The translations under genes and the position numbers were made by a program. 64,000 nucleotides of DNA, taken from positions 1 to 64,000 of the forward strand of contig NZ_MBPN01000016.1 in the NCBI RefSeq assembly GCF_001695625.1, given 5' to 3'. Of this stretch, positions 27,106 to 35,844 are shown one piece after another. A model generated the notes under the pieces. That model worked only from the letters and a program-made list of their open reading frames with translations, was not told the DNA's origin and searched no databases. This DNA comes from Pseudomonas defluvii. Its GTDB lineage: Bacteria > Pseudomonadota > Gammaproteobacteria > Pseudomonadales > Pseudomonadaceae. The first letter of the stretch is position 1, and every line of letters starts with the position of its first letter.

Positions 27106-27144
27106 GCGCGCATCTGAACATCGAACGCCAGCTCAGTCAATCAC

Positions 27145-28545
27145 TTAGCCGCGTTGCGCGGCAGCAGTGGCAGGTGTTGTCGTGCTCGATTTGCGCACCA
27201 GGCTGATCATCAGGACGATGCCGGCGACCGCTGCGGTCATCAGGGTTTCATAGCGATATGCAGCGCTGAACAACATGTAGCCGAGCACGCTGCAGATCAA
27301 GGCGATGACGAACCAGGTCAGCCATGGGAACAGCCACATCCGAAACACCGGGGTCTGGCCTTTCTGCTCCAGCTGCTTACGCATGCGCAGTTGTGACACC
27401 GCGATCACCAGGTACACCAGCAGGGCGATGGCGCCGGTGGTCGAGAGCAGGAAGCCAAAGACCTTGCCCGGCAACAGGTAGTTGATCAGGCAGCCGACGA
27501 AGCCTGCCAGGGTGGACATCAGCACGGCCACGGTCGGCACGCCGCTGCGCGAAATGTAGCGGGTTGCAGTCGGTGCTTCGCCGCGTGCGCCCAGCGAGTA
27601 AAGCATGCGCGATGCGGTGTACAGGCCCGAGTTCATGCAACTGGTCACGGCGACGAACACCACCAGGTCAACGATCAGTTTCGCGCCTGGCACATTGAGC
27701 ACTTCCAGTGCGCGCTGGAACGAGCCGACTTGCAGCAGTCGTGGGTCGTTCCAGGCAACCAGCGAGACGATGAAGAAAATCGAGAAAATGTAGAAGATCG
27801 CAATGCGGTAGATCACCAGGTTGGTGGCGCGGCGGATCTTCTCTTTGGGGTTCTCGGTTTCGTCGGCGGCGATGGTTACGATCTCGGCGCCGAAGAACGA
27901 GAAGATGGTCACCAGAATGCCGCCCAGTACCGCACCAAAGCCATTCGGCATGAAGCCGCCATTGCTCAGCAGTTGGCCGACCCCCGAGACCTCAGCCAGC
28001 GGCCAGTAGCCCAGTACGGCCGCGCTGCACACGCCGATGAAGGCCAGGATGGCGATGATCTTGATCAGGGCGAACCAGTACTCGAAGGTGCCGAAATTAC
28101 GCACGCTGATCAGGTTGGTGGCCGACAGGGTAATCATGATCAGGAAAGTGAAGGCCCAGGACGGGATGGCAGGGTACCAGGCATGCAGGATGTCGGCACC
28201 AGCGATGGCTTCGACCGGGATGATCAACACCCAGAACCACCAGTAAAGCCAACCGATGGTGAAGCCGGCCCAAGGGCCGATGGCCTCGCCGGCGTAGGTG
28301 GAAAACGAACCGCTGTTCGGGTTTGCAACGGCCATTTCGCCGAGCATGCGCATGACCAACAGCACCAGCAAACCGGTCAGTGCGTAGGAGATCAGGATGG
28401 CCGGGCCCGCGGTGGCGATAGCGTTGGAGGAACCGATGAATAGACCCGCACCGATAATGCCTGCGATGGAGATCATCGAGACCTGGCGCGTGGTCAGGCC
28501 ATGCTTGAGCGAGCGTTGCCCGCGGTTGTTATTGTTTGAACTCAT
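27145..28545 (-). CDS. gabP: Amino acid permease, GABA permease-like
   Basis: 466 residues with 12 membrane helices of the APC superfamily (AAT family). The N-terminal consensus SMISIAGIIGAGLFIGSSNAI and the segment FSFFGAEIVTIAADETENPKEKIRRATNLVIYRI match GabP-type carriers. Substrate is probably GABA or a related amino acid, supported by the divergent class-III aminotransferase 390 bp away; the family also contains proline and aromatic permeases. RBS region GAGGGTTGATGC. Confidence 0.8.
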   Translation of the reverse strand: MSSNNNNRGQRSLKHGLTTRQVSMISIAGIIGAGLFIGSSNAIATAGPAILISYALTGLLVLLVMRMLGEMAVANPNSGSFSTYAGEAIGPWAGFTIGWLYWWFWVLIIPVEAIAGADILHAWYPAIPSWAFTFLIMITLSATNLISVRNFGTFEYWFALIKIIAILAFIGVCSAAVLGYWPLAEVSGVGQLLSNGGFMPNGFGAVLGGILVTIFSFFGAEIVTIAADETENPKEKIRRATNLVIYRIAIFYIFSIFFIVSLVAWNDPRLLQVGSFQRALEVLNVPGAKLIVDLVVFVAVTSCMNSGLYTASRMLYSLGARGEAPTATRYISRSGVPTVAVLMSTLAGFVGCLINYLLPGKVFGFLLSTTGAIALLVYLVIAVSQLRMRKQLEQKGQTPVFRMWLFPWLTWFVIALICSVLGYMLFSAAYRYETLMTAAVAGIVLMISLVRKSSTTTPATAAAQRG

Positions 28546-28931
28546 GCATCAACCCTCGGTTCAGCAGCCCCCTGGCTCACAGGTCCGTTCGGGGTGAGCC
28601 GGCGCTGAACAATCGTTAGTAAGGAAACCTTCCGTGTCGGTACTGCGTCCTGGTTCTGGTAATTGATCCAGATCAGTATTGGTCGACGAACGGGGCTTCA
28701 ACAAACGAGCAATACTCAGAACATCATTCCTTGGAGGAATTCAAGGTGTGCCTGGGACGACCGTGCGAGGTCTTAAGGAAAACCTTCTTGCTAAGTGCTT
28801 TGTGGTCGGTGACGACAAATTCGATACTTTTAGGAATGACAGTAGAATTTTTATTCGCTTGTGCCAGGCCACCGTCACTCGCTTAGATAGCCGCCATACA
28901 CGACCCTCAAGCCACGGGAGCGGCGCTTGTC
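28546..28931. other. Divergent intergenic region of permease and aminotransferase genes
   Basis: 386 bp without a gene. It holds a stem (GGCTCAC with GTGAGCC, about 28571-28601) and three short inverted repeats: AAGGAAACCTT at 28621, ATTCCTTGGAGGAAT at 28726 and AAGGAAAACCTT at 28775. The repeats share an AAGGAA word and could be operator half sites. No promoter consensus was clear. Confidence 0.45.
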
Positions 28932-30185
28932 ATGCCTGCGCAAACCATCAGCAATTCCATCGCAATAGTTCACCCGATCGAACTCGATCATGGCCGCAAT
29001 GCCGAGGTCTGGGATGTCGATGGCAAGCGTTACATCGACTTTGTCGGCGGTATCGGCGTGCTCAACCTGGGCCATTGCAACCCGGCGGTGGTAGCGGCGA
29101 TTCAGGCGCAAGCGGCACGCTTGACCCACTCGGCGTTCAACGCTGTGCCGCACACGCCTTACCTTCAGTTGATGGAGCGGCTTGTGGCGTTCATCGGCCT
29201 GAGCTACCCAGCCAGTGGCATGCTCACCAACAGTGGTGCCGAAGCAGCCGAAAATGCCCTGAAAATTGCCCGGGGCGTTACCCGGCGCACTGCAGTGGTG
29301 GCGTTCGACGGCGGTTTTCATGGCCGCACCCTGGCCACCCTGAACCTCAATGGCAAGGTCGCCCCGTACAAACAAGGCATTTGTGTGTTGCCGGGGCCGG
29401 TCTATCACTTGCCATACCCCAGCCCGGACAACGACGTCAGTGTCGACCAGGCGCTGAAGGCCATGGAGCGCCTGTTCAGTGTCGAAATCGACGTCAACGA
29501 GGTGGCCTGCTTTATCCTGGAGCCGATTCAGGGCGAGGGTGGTTTCCTGGCGCTGGAGCCAGCGTTTGCCCGGCACCTGCGTCAGTTCTGCGATGAGCGC
29601 GGGATTCTGCTGATTGTCGATGAAATTCAGTCTGGCTTCGGTCGCACCGGGCAGCGTTTTGGCTTCGGTCGCCTGGGTATTGAGCCGGATCTGCTGCTGC
29701 TGGGCAAGAGTATTGCTGGCGGGGTTCCGCTGGGCGCGGTGGTGGGCCGTCGGCAATTGATGGACACGCTGCAGCGCGGCGCTTTGGGCGGTACCTATTC
29801 AGGCAACCCCATTGCCTGTGCGGCGGCGTTGGCCAGCCTGGAGCAAATGAGCGACAGCAACCTCGCCACCTGGGGCGAGCGGCAAGAGAAGGCGATTGTC
29901 GAGCGTTATCAGCGCTGGAAAGCGTCCGGTTTGTCCGCTTACCTGGGGCGCTTGACCGGCACGGGCGCCATGCGCGGCATCGAGTTGGTAAACGCGGACG
30001 GCTCGCCAGCGCCTCAGGCGCTGGCCACGTTGCTGCAAACCACCCGTGAGGCGGGGCTGTTGATCATGCCGAGTGGCAAATACCGGCATATCGTGCGCCT
30101 GCTGGCGCCGCTCACCATCGAACCCGAGGTGTTCGAGGAAGGCCTGGATATTCTCGAACGCTGCCTGGCTGGACTCAGCGCCTGA
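28932..30185 (+). CDS. Class III aminotransferase, GABA aminotransferase-like
   Basis: 417-residue PLP enzyme. The PLP-binding lysine is in LLLLGKSIAGGVPLG, preceded by the cofactor Asp in LLIVDEIQSGFGRTG; LTNSGAEAAENALKIAR and EPIQGEGG are also family motifs. It transfers the omega-amino group of GABA, 5-aminovalerate or a similar amino acid to 2-oxoglutarate. Substrate among these is not resolvable by eye. The permease gene on the opposite strand suggests import and use of the same compound. The ribosome site is weak (GGGAGCGGCGCTTGTC). Confidence 0.88.
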   Translation: MPAQTISNSIAIVHPIELDHGRNAEVWDVDGKRYIDFVGGIGVLNLGHCNPAVVAAIQAQAARLTHSAFNAVPHTPYLQLMERLVAFIGLSYPASGMLTNSGAEAAENALKIARGVTRRTAVVAFDGGFHGRTLATLNLNGKVAPYKQGICVLPGPVYHLPYPSPDNDVSVDQALKAMERLFSVEIDVNEVACFILEPIQGEGGFLALEPAFARHLRQFCDERGILLIVDEIQSGFGRTGQRFGFGRLGIEPDLLLLGKSIAGGVPLGAVVGRRQLMDTLQRGALGGTYSGNPIACAAALASLEQMSDSNLATWGERQEKAIVERYQRWKASGLSAYLGRLTGTGAMRGIELVNADGSPAPQALATLLQTTREAGLLIMPSGKYRHIVRLLAPLTIEPEVFEEGLDILERCLAGLSA

Positions 30186-30209
30186 CATCATTTCCCGCCT
30201 TACTGCTCG

Positions 30210-30229
30210 CAGCGGCCCTCGGGCCGCTG
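30210..30229 (+). terminator. Hairpin after the aminotransferase gene
   Basis: A perfect 8-bp stem (CAGCGGCC with GGCCGCTG) closes a CTCG tetraloop, 25 bp beyond the stop codon. No T tract, so it is a probable rather than certain terminator. Confidence 0.5.
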
Positions 30230-30405
30230 TAGCACGACGTCCTGAAGACGCTGACCCGGCTGGCGACCTTGCCACCTCGGTAAAAAATACCCTTCACCCC
30301 ATGAACCTTGTGCAGCGGCTCCAGTCTTAGGCCCTGCCTTGGCATGTCTTGCCTTGGCTGCGTTACTGCCTTTTCTGTCGTCACCTCTTCAGAGCTGTCT
30401 GCCTC

Positions 30406-31266
30406 ATGCGCCAAGCCGTCCACTGTTCCCGCGTTGTTTCGCTCTGCCTCGTCCCGCTGTTGCCGCTGCTTTCCAGTCCCGCCCATGCACGCGGGGAACA
30501 GCAACTGGCGGAGGCGATCAACGACTACCGTGCTCATCCCCAGCGTTGCAGCAGAAGTGCGGGCCGCGCCTTGCCGCCACTGGCGCTGAAGTCGAGCCTG
30601 GCGTTGCCGATTCGCTATCGCGGTGAAATGCGCGAGGCGCTGAAGGATTCCGGCTATAGGGCCGTTGCAGTGCGGAGTATCCGCTTGGTGGGTGCCTACG
30701 ACGCTGATGAGGCGTTCGACCAGCTAGCGCGTGATTACTGCGCAGCCTTGCTCGATAACCAGTACGCGGATATCGGCATCCGTCGTGACGACAGTGAGTG
30801 GCGAGTCGTGTTGGCGCGCCCCTTGCTCGAGGGGCATCTGGAGGATCGGCGAGCAGCGGGCGCTACCTTGCTGGCACAGGTCAATGCGGCGCGGGCAAAG
30901 CCGCGCCTCTGTGGTCGTAAACGGTTTGCCGCCGCCCGGCCGCTTACCTGGAGTAGCGCCCTGGGGGCCGCAGCGCAAGGGCATAGCCGGTCGATGGCCA
31001 GCGGCAACTACCTGGCCCATCGGGACCTTGATGGTGACATGCCTGCAGACCGGGCATGGGCGGCTGGCTACCGTGGCCGGCAGATTGGCGAGAACATCGC
31101 CGCCGGGCAAGGTTCAGCGAACAAGGCCCTGGCGGGCTGGCTGGCCAGCCCTGGCCACTGCGCCAACCTGATGAGCCCGATGTTTACCCAGGTTGGCGCG
31201 GCCTATGCGACAAACTCGCGTAGCGATGCGGGGGTCTACTGGACGATGGTGTTCGGTGCGCCCTGA
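30406..31266 (+). CDS. Secreted CAP-domain (SCP/PR-1) protein
   Basis: 286 residues. The signal peptide MRQAVHCSRVVSLCLVPLLPLLSSPAHA sets the start at 30406. The C-terminal half is a full CAP domain: INDYR-like start, AQGHSRSMASGNYLAHRDLDG with the cavity His, IGENIAAGQGS and WLASPGHCANLMSPMF. The N-terminal half has the first and last strands of the same fold (AINDYRAHPQRC, IGIRRDDSEWRVVLARPL) but not the histidine motifs. Bacterial CAP proteins are extracytoplasmic with mostly unknown roles. A paralogue follows 68 bp downstream. Confidence 0.8.
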   Translation: MRQAVHCSRVVSLCLVPLLPLLSSPAHARGEQQLAEAINDYRAHPQRCSRSAGRALPPLALKSSLALPIRYRGEMREALKDSGYRAVAVRSIRLVGAYDADEAFDQLARDYCAALLDNQYADIGIRRDDSEWRVVLARPLLEGHLEDRRAAGATLLAQVNAARAKPRLCGRKRFAAARPLTWSSALGAAAQGHSRSMASGNYLAHRDLDGDMPADRAWAAGYRGRQIGENIAAGQGSANKALAGWLASPGHCANLMSPMFTQVGAAYATNSRSDAGVYWTMVFGAP

Positions 31267-31334
31267 GTAAAGCCCTTGTGCCGCAGGGGGGGATTTCGCG
31301 CATTATTAGCACCATCAGTAAAAGGGAGAGTTAC

Positions 31335-32186
31335 ATGCGCGTCCTATCATCCGCTTTGCGTTTTGCCGCGTTGTCTGTGGGGTTGGTGTTAGCCGCCACG
31401 GCAGCCGCGACCGAGGAGACGCAACTGGTCCAGTCGATCAATGCCTACCGCAGCCAGGTGCAGCGTTGTGCGGGGCAGGCCTCGCAGGAGTTGCCGCCAC
31501 TTGCAGCCGATCCGCGTCTGGTGCTGTCTGCCAGTAGTGTCGGTGACCTGCAGCAGGCACTGGCGCGAGCCTCGTACCCGATGGTCAATGTGCAGGCGAT
31601 CAGCTTGTCCGGGCCGCGTGATGCGCAGGCGGCGATGAAGGCGGTGCAGGAGAGTTTCTGCCAGATTGTGCTCGACCCGCAGTTCGTCGATATCGGCGTC
31701 AGCCGCGAAGACCGTGCCTGGCGCATCGTGCTGGCCCGGCCGCTGCTGGCGGGGCGACTGGGCGACTGGCAAGCCGAGGGCCAGAAGCTCCTCGAACAGA
31801 TCAACAGCGCACGTGCGCAGGCCCGCCAGTGCGGCACCCAGCCCTTTGGCGCGACAACACCGTTGGCCTGGAATGCGACACTGGCAACGGCGGCTGAAGG
31901 CCATACCCGATCCATGGCCAACAACAATTTCTTCGATCACAAGGACCGCGAGGGTCGTACACCGGGTGACCGGGCTGAACTGGCAGGTTACAGCGGCCAA
32001 CTGATTGGCGAGAACATTGCCGCCGGGCAGGACACCGTACGCAAGGTGGTCGACGGCTGGCTGGCCAGCCCTGGCCATTGTGCCAACCTGATGAACCCGA
32101 GGTTCCGCGAACTGGGCGCAGCCTACGCAGTCGACCCCAAGAGTGACGCGGGGATCTACTGGACCGCGATGTTCGGTACGCCGTGA
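31335..32186 (+). CDS. Secreted CAP-domain protein, paralogue of the preceding gene
   Basis: 283 residues starting MRVLSSALRFAALSVGLVLAATAAA (signal peptide), with RBS AAAGGGAGAGTTAC. Same two-part layout as its neighbour: a shortened CAP-like half (SINAYRSQVQRC to GVSREDRAWRIVLARPLL) then a complete CAP domain (AEGHTRSMANNNFFDHKDREG, IGENIAAGQ, WLASPGHCANLMNPRF). The two genes look like a local duplication. No substrate can be assigned. Confidence 0.82.
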   Translation: MRVLSSALRFAALSVGLVLAATAAATEETQLVQSINAYRSQVQRCAGQASQELPPLAADPRLVLSASSVGDLQQALARASYPMVNVQAISLSGPRDAQAAMKAVQESFCQIVLDPQFVDIGVSREDRAWRIVLARPLLAGRLGDWQAEGQKLLEQINSARAQARQCGTQPFGATTPLAWNATLATAAEGHTRSMANNNFFDHKDREGRTPGDRAELAGYSGQLIGENIAAGQDTVRKVVDGWLASPGHCANLMNPRFRELGAAYAVDPKSDAGIYWTAMFGTP

Positions 32187-32204
32187 GCGCCGGGGTATCA
32201 GTAC

Positions 32205-32580
32205 GTGCGCGGCGCCTGCATCGTTGGCAAGCCAACTCCCACAGCGATCCGCGCAGAGCACGGCATTCCCGTTGAGAGAAGGCTTGCCTGCGATGGTATC
32301 GGCGCGGTGTCAGCGAGTGCGCGGCGCCTGCATCGTTGGCAAGCCAACTCCCACAGCGATCCGCGCAGAGCATTGCATTTCCGGCGAGAGCAGGCTTGCC
32401 TGCGATGGTATCGGCGCGGTGTCAGTACGTGCGCGGCGCCTGCATCGTTGGCAAGCCAACTCCCACAGCGATCCGCGCAGAGCATTGCATTTCCGGCGAG
32501 AGCAGGCTTGCCTGCGATGGTATCGGCGCGGTGTCAGTACGTGCGCGGCGCCTGCATCGTTGGCAAGCCAACTCCCACAG
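32205..32580. repeat. 112-bp tandem repeat array, three full copies and a partial
   Basis: Units begin at 32205, 32317, 32429 and 32541, exactly 112 bp apart. Units two and three appear identical; unit one differs in its centre. Each unit carries CATCGTTGGCAAGCCAACTC and an opposing AGGCTTGCCTGCGATGG, an inverted pair typical of Pseudomonas dispersed intergenic repeats. A related single element occurs at 57876-57975. The array lies right after the second CAP gene. Open frames through it are products of the repeat and not genes. Confidence 0.9.
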
Positions 32581-32606
32581 GGAGCACTGCGCTTTCGGTA
32601 TTTGGC

Positions 32607-32789
32607 TTAGGGGCGTTTCTTTTGCAGGCTTTTCAGGCGCTGGGTTGCGCGTTGTACGGCGGCCATCTTTTCCGGCCGCTTCATGCGCTTCCATTTCTTG
32701 ATGTCTTCCTTGCTGCGACCACAGCTCAGGCACAGGTCGCCGCTGAGCTGGCAGACGGCGATACACGGGTTCTCGATATCCTTGGCCAT
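32607..32789 (-). CDS. DUF1289 small cysteine-rich protein
   Basis: 60 residues of the DUF1289 family. The defining cysteines are in ENPCIAVCQLSGDLCLSCGRS, a likely Zn or Fe-S site, followed by a basic helical tail (WKRMKRPEKMAAVQRATQRL). Function unknown. It starts 3 bp after the stop of the upstream gene and is probably translationally coupled to it. Confidence 0.85.
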   Translation of the reverse strand: MAKDIENPCIAVCQLSGDLCLSCGRSKEDIKKWKRMKRPEKMAAVQRATQRLKSLQKKRP

Positions 32790-32792
32790 GCT

Positions 32793-33149
32793 TCAACCCC
32801 GCGCCAAACGCTGTTGCCAGTTTCCCGCATGGGTGCGCTGGCATTGTTCTTCCGTGTCGTAGTGCACATGTGTCGACACGGGGTCGAGGGCAATCCCGGC
32901 TTCAGCCAGCGCCATTGCCGTCAGCTCAACCATGCGCGCGCCTTGCCCGCTGGCCAGGGCCTGTTGCTTGTTGGTCAGGGTATCGAAGACCCAGGTCACC
33001 CTCAGGCTGGAGGGGAACGCCCGGTAATCCGCCGTGTGGGTTAGCCAGCAGAACCCGACGATTTCTGCCTTGGCCGTCTCGCAGGCCTCGGTCAGGGTTG
33101 CCACCAGGCGGCGCTCGATGTTCGCCTGATCGCGCTTGTTGAAAAACAT
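32793..33149 (-). CDS. Conserved hypothetical protein upstream of the DUF1289 gene
   Basis: 118 residues. The start at 33149 (MFFNKRDQANIERRLV) has AAGGATCAACCC in front; a longer frame would add 42 non-conserved residues. No named domain is certain. Features are a helical N-terminus, one buried Cys (IVGFCWLTH) and an FDTLTNKQQAL segment. The arrangement with DUF1289 in a two-gene unit suggests a shared role. Confidence 0.65.
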   Translation of the reverse strand: MFFNKRDQANIERRLVATLTEACETAKAEIVGFCWLTHTADYRAFPSSLRVTWVFDTLTNKQQALASGQGARMVELTAMALAEAGIALDPVSTHVHYDTEEQCQRTHAGNWQQRLARG

Positions 33150-33399
33150 GGGTTGATCCTTGCCTGTGTGTCGACGTGCAGTCTCTGGGGTGAAACGTTT
33201 TTTGCGCGAAGGGGTGACTTGTTCCGCTTGGTCGTCATCTCTGCTTGCATCATAAGCGATGTGCTGATGCCTCAAGCACAGAATGCTGAGTTGCTGATCG
33301 ATATCGACTACTTCAGCAATCGCGCTGATTCGGGCTGCGGACCAGGCGTTTTACAGCGCGAAAGCCGCAGGCCGCAACCGTGTGGCTGTTCATGCGGCG

Positions 33400-34650
33400 C
33401 TACAGCAGGAGCAGCAAGCCCCCGGCTGACAGGCCTAGCAGGAAGCACAGGCTTTCCACGCCCGCTTTTCGGGAGGCCAGGGTGAAGGCATAGATCCCCT
33501 TGACCAGGTTGTTGCTGGCCGCTGCAACGATGATGGCGGAGGCTGCGACCGACAGCGGGGTGCTGCTCACGGCAGACTGCGTCATGCCGAGAATGAACGG
33601 GTCTACATCGGTGACGCCCATCACCGAGGCCAGTGAGTAGATGCCCACGGACCCCAAGTATTCGATTGCCAGGTGTGTTGCCACCAGCATGCCGACAAAC
33701 AGAAATGCGAACAGTAGCGCGGCACTGATTTCCAGCGGGTTCTTGGGTTCAAGTGGCTTTATCGTCGTCGCCCCGGCGTATCCTTTTCGCGACCATAGCC
33801 AACCGATGAGTATCGCCATACTGCCCAGGACGATGAACGGAAGTGCCAGGCGGCTCATCAGGTCGCGGTTGAACAGGGCCAGGAGTGCCGCCAGGCGCAA
33901 GTACATGGCGCCCGATGCAATCAGGATGGCGCCAGAATAAAGGTGCGCCTGTTCTTCCTGCTGCGAGCGCCTGGCAAGCACCACCGTGGTCACAGTCGAT
34001 GAATAGGCGCCCCCTACGAGTGCCGACATCAACACGCTGCTCTGGTTTTTTGTCACGCGCTGCAACACATAGCTGCCATACGACATTGCGCTCACAGCAA
34101 CCACAACAAGCCAGGTGGTGAAGGGGTTGATCTGAAACGGGGTGAGCGGTGTGTTCGGCAACAGTGGCAGGATGACTGCGGACAGCAGGAGAAATTTTGC
34201 GAAGGTCAGGATGTCCGTGGTTTCAATGCGCTTGGCCAGGTTTTCCAGCTGTGTCTTCAGCTCCAGGAGGATGATGCTCGACACGGTCAGCGCGGTGGCC
34301 AGCCAGAACATCTCGTGATAGATCAGGGCGCCCACCAGGTAGGTGGTCAGCCCGGACATTTCCGAGGTGATGCCGGGTGATCCGGTAGAGGAGAGCCGGT
34401 GCCAGTAGGCCATTAACAGGAAGGCCGCCACAACGGCAAAACCCAACGCTTGCGGCAGCAGTTCGCCACTGTTCAACACTGCAATGGAGTAACCGATCAG
34501 GCCTATCAGTGGATAGGTACGGACGCCGCCAAACGCATACTGGTCATTGTTGGTCTTGTGCTCTTCGCGTTCCAGCCCGATGAGGAAAGACAGGAACAGC
34601 ACAAAGAACAGGTGGATTGCGTCTGTGGGGAGCCAGTCAAAGCTGTTCAT
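33400..34650 (-). CDS. MgtC/SapB-type membrane protein with DUF4010 region
   Basis: 416 residues with about 12 hydrophobic helices. The N-terminus has the MgtC motif FLIGLEREEH with GGVRTYPLIGLIGY. The C-terminal half matches the DUF4010 group (VDPFILGMTQSA, ASNNLVKGIYAFTLASRKAG). Such proteins are linked to Mg2+ homeostasis or membrane adaptation, but transport is not shown for this long form. It is single-gene with a start near 34650. Confidence 0.8.
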   Translation of the reverse strand: MNSFDWLPTDAIHLFFVLFLSFLIGLEREEHKTNNDQYAFGGVRTYPLIGLIGYSIAVLNSGELLPQALGFAVVAAFLLMAYWHRLSSTGSPGITSEMSGLTTYLVGALIYHEMFWLATALTVSSIILLELKTQLENLAKRIETTDILTFAKFLLLSAVILPLLPNTPLTPFQINPFTTWLVVVAVSAMSYGSYVLQRVTKNQSSVLMSALVGGAYSSTVTTVVLARRSQQEEQAHLYSGAILIASGAMYLRLAALLALFNRDLMSRLALPFIVLGSMAILIGWLWSRKGYAGATTIKPLEPKNPLEISAALLFAFLFVGMLVATHLAIEYLGSVGIYSLASVMGVTDVDPFILGMTQSAVSSTPLSVAASAIIVAAASNNLVKGIYAFTLASRKAGVESLCFLLGLSAGGLLLLL

Positions 34651-34750
34651 CGAATCTCATCAAGGCAGGTGGCAAGAAATTTTCACACTATAGACTCATC
34701 CGGTCGGAATGCTTGCCGGTTACCGGTGTTCGCATCCATTCACTGCCGGG

Positions 34751-35671
34751 TTAGCCGTGTTTGAGGGGCAGGCGGAACCCGTTGCGCTTCAGTGTCTCAC
34801 TCGGAAGCTCCTTGAACAGTGCCTGGTAACTGCTGGAAAACCGCCCCAGGTGCCAGAACGACCAGCGCATTGCCACTTCCGCCACGGTCACATCGCGGGC
34901 CTTGAGCAGTTCGCGTCGTGCGCCGTTGAGGCGACGCAGGCGTAGCCAGTGGGTCGGGGTCATGCCGGTATAGGCTTTGAAGGCGCTCTGCAGTTGGCGC
35001 AACGATCCCCCCGCAATGTGTGAGAGCTCCAGCAAATTGACGGTTTCCTCGGGTGAGTCGGCCGCCCACTCGCAGACCCTGCGCATGATGTTGCGCTCTT
35101 CGGTGCGCCGCCACAGCTCGTTCTGCCCAAGGCGGGCACAGGCGTTGTCGAGGATGAACAAACAGTCTTCCAGCAACTGCTCGGCCAGTGCGCCCTCGTC
35201 GGGTGAGTCGAGGCTTTGCGAGAGTCGGGTGAGGGTGCTGCTCAGCCAGCTGCTGAACAAGGCATTCTGCTGGGAGTTGAGCGGCGCCATGAACAGGCCT
35301 TCCATCGCGGCGACATCCAGCCCGTGCCCACGAACGAACTCCGGGCCAAACACCACGGCCACTTCCTGGTAGTTCTCCGGAGTGATCCAGATATTGCGGC
35401 TCTCGCCGTTCAACACGTAAAGGCTGTTGTCGCTGCGGTCGAAACAGAACGCCAGTGAGCCACTGGGTGCGCTGAAGCTCTGTTCTACGCGAGTGTTCAT
35501 GCGCTCTTCGTAGACGTCCACGCCCTGCAGGTCCAGGCAGCGCACCAACCCCGCGAAATGCCCAGGTGACATTTGCTGATAGTGCTGCGCCCAGCCAGGG
35601 GTCGCACGCACCTGTTCGGCAACATCTGCGGTGGTAAAAGCCTGGACACGCAAGGGGTTCAGCGACGTCAT
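34751..35671 (-). CDS. AraC family transcriptional regulator
   Basis: 306 residues. The C-terminal third contains two helix-turn-helix motifs of AraC proteins (LLELSHIAGGSLRQLQSAFKAYTGMTPTHWLRLRRL and VAEVAMRWSFWHLGRFSSSYQALF). The N-terminal 200 residues are an effector domain of unknown ligand. It is divergent from the glutamine synthetase-like gene, with a 173-bp spacer, and is the natural candidate to control the polyamine set. Confidence 0.87.
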   Translation of the reverse strand: MTSLNPLRVQAFTTADVAEQVRATPGWAQHYQQMSPGHFAGLVRCLDLQGVDVYEERMNTRVEQSFSAPSGSLAFCFDRSDNSLYVLNGESRNIWITPENYQEVAVVFGPEFVRGHGLDVAAMEGLFMAPLNSQQNALFSSWLSSTLTRLSQSLDSPDEGALAEQLLEDCLFILDNACARLGQNELWRRTEERNIMRRVCEWAADSPEETVNLLELSHIAGGSLRQLQSAFKAYTGMTPTHWLRLRRLNGARRELLKARDVTVAEVAMRWSFWHLGRFSSSYQALFKELPSETLKRNGFRLPLKHG

Positions 35672-35844
35672 GGGAAACCTTCAATGCACTGCATTGGTGC
35701 ATTTTGTTGTGTTCAAAGTGGATAGATCGAAGCCCGATCGCTCGCCCAAGATAGTCCTCAACGCGATGCAGGGGAAGCCATGCACCCCGCGATGCGTAGA
35801 AGGCGCCATGTCGGGTGCCACCCCAAAACAACAACGAGGTTTTT

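Noticed and set aside
32205-32580. Possible CRISPR array
   Set aside because: The repeat unit is 112 bp with no short repeat and variable spacer pattern, and no cas genes are near.
32143-33044. Several open frames across the tandem repeat
   Set aside because: They are produced by the 112-bp unit (not divisible by three) being read in rotating frames; peptide repeats reflect DNA repeats.
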